From Flavobacteriales bacterium (GTDB lineage: Bacteria > Bacteroidota > Bacteroidia > Flavobacteriales_G > Salibacteraceae), in assembly GCA_020435995.1 (NCBI GenBank), contig JAGQYO010000014.1, positions 1 to 63,160 of the forward strand: 63,160 nucleotides of DNA, written 5' to 3'. A model generated the notes under the pieces. The model was not told the origin of the DNA and did no database searches. It saw only the letters and a program-made list of their open reading frames with translations. Below are positions 62,973 to 63,160 of this stretch, in pieces. Numbering within the stretch: position 1 is the first letter of the stretch; each line of letters starts with the position of its first letter. The position numbers were made by a program, and so were the translations under genes.

Positions 62973-63160
62973 ATGAAATTTTTAGAAGGCACCCCTAGAG
63001 ACCAGGCCGTGATTTATGAAGGTTGTTTAGACAACGCCATTGAACCCGATAATGAAGTGAGGGTCGTTGACGCTTTTGTGCATTCGCTAAACCTGGAAGA
63101 GTTTGGCTTTAAAGTGCATTTCGCTGAAAACGGTAGACCCGCTTATCGCCCTACCGATTT
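62973..63160 (+). mobile_element. IS1182-family-like transposase, 5' end (cut by window edge)
   Basis: An ATG at 62973 opens a frame that runs off the window: MKFLEGTPRDQAVIYEG, then DNAIEPDNEVRVVDAFVHSL, LEEFGFKVHFAENGRPAYRP and TDF. This is the N-terminal region of IS1182-type DDE transposases, which usually read D(N/D)PVRxIDAFVDxLDL and GRPxYxPxxLLKLYIYGY. The DDE residues lie beyond the window. The left inverted repeat of the element should be between about 62880 and 62972, but its boundary cannot be fixed without the right end. It marks the end of the window as accessory DNA. Confidence 0.8.

Overview
The window is a stretch of Bacteroidota chromosome, most like Flavobacteriia or a nearby class. 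The evidence is several C-terminal type IX secretion (T9SS) sorting tails, a PorP/SprF-family protein, a gliding-motility-associated C-terminal (CHU_C) module, SprB, SBBP and PKD repeat proteins, moderately AT-rich DNA, and short gaps without strong Shine-Dalgarno sequences. No rRNA, tRNA or CRISPR array was seen.

Layout. 1-3.7 kb: a frame-split T9SS cargo gene, an XRE regulator and a secreted orphan protein. 4.0-6.2 kb: a small Cys-rich DUF5522-like gene overlapping a long-form urocanate hydratase gene (hutU). 6.26-6.81 kb: a block of dispersed-type repeats that reaches into the next gene. 6.8-13.8 kb: a cyanophycin module of cyanophycin synthetase (cphA, followed by two membrane-protein genes), divergent cyanophycinase (cphB) and convergent isoaspartyl peptidase (iaaA). 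These three enzymes could make Asp-Arg polymer, cut it to beta-Asp-Arg and split the dipeptide. 14-18.6 kb: a pentapeptide-repeat protein, a GT-C-type membrane protein and pheT. 18.8-19.4 kb: a PagL-like lipid A deacylase.

19.4-52.0 kb is the centrepiece. It holds nine same-strand genes with overlaps of 4-17 nt or gaps of 3-10 nt. In transcription order they are: an outer-membrane beta-barrel protein; a ~3200-residue TANFOR-like repeat protein; a six-module fibronectin-III-like protein; three paralogues ending in phage-tail-collar-like domains; a 3067-residue PKD and Cys/Trp-repeat protein with a T9SS tail; an 1883-residue Ig-like and PKD protein with a CHU_C end; and a PorP/SprF barrel fused to a coiled coil and a SPOR-like domain. 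I infer a dedicated surface or extracellular assembly built and anchored by its own outer-membrane components. I do not recognise it as a described system.

52.1-55.1 kb, divergent from that operon, holds two uncharacterised membrane-protein genes and a full-length homologue of vitamin K-dependent gamma-glutamyl carboxylase. 55.1-58.1 kb: an orphan glycine-betaine-binding lipoprotein and recG. 58.1-61.9 kb: a T9SS-tail remnant with a terminator, rsmI, an SBBP/SprB-repeat T9SS protein and a small secreted protein whose 5' end carries a seven-copy octanucleotide repeat, a likely phase-variation switch. 62.1-63.16 kb: a ParE/RelE-type toxin-antitoxin pair, a GC-rich multi-hairpin element and the 5' end of an IS1182-like transposase cut by the window edge.
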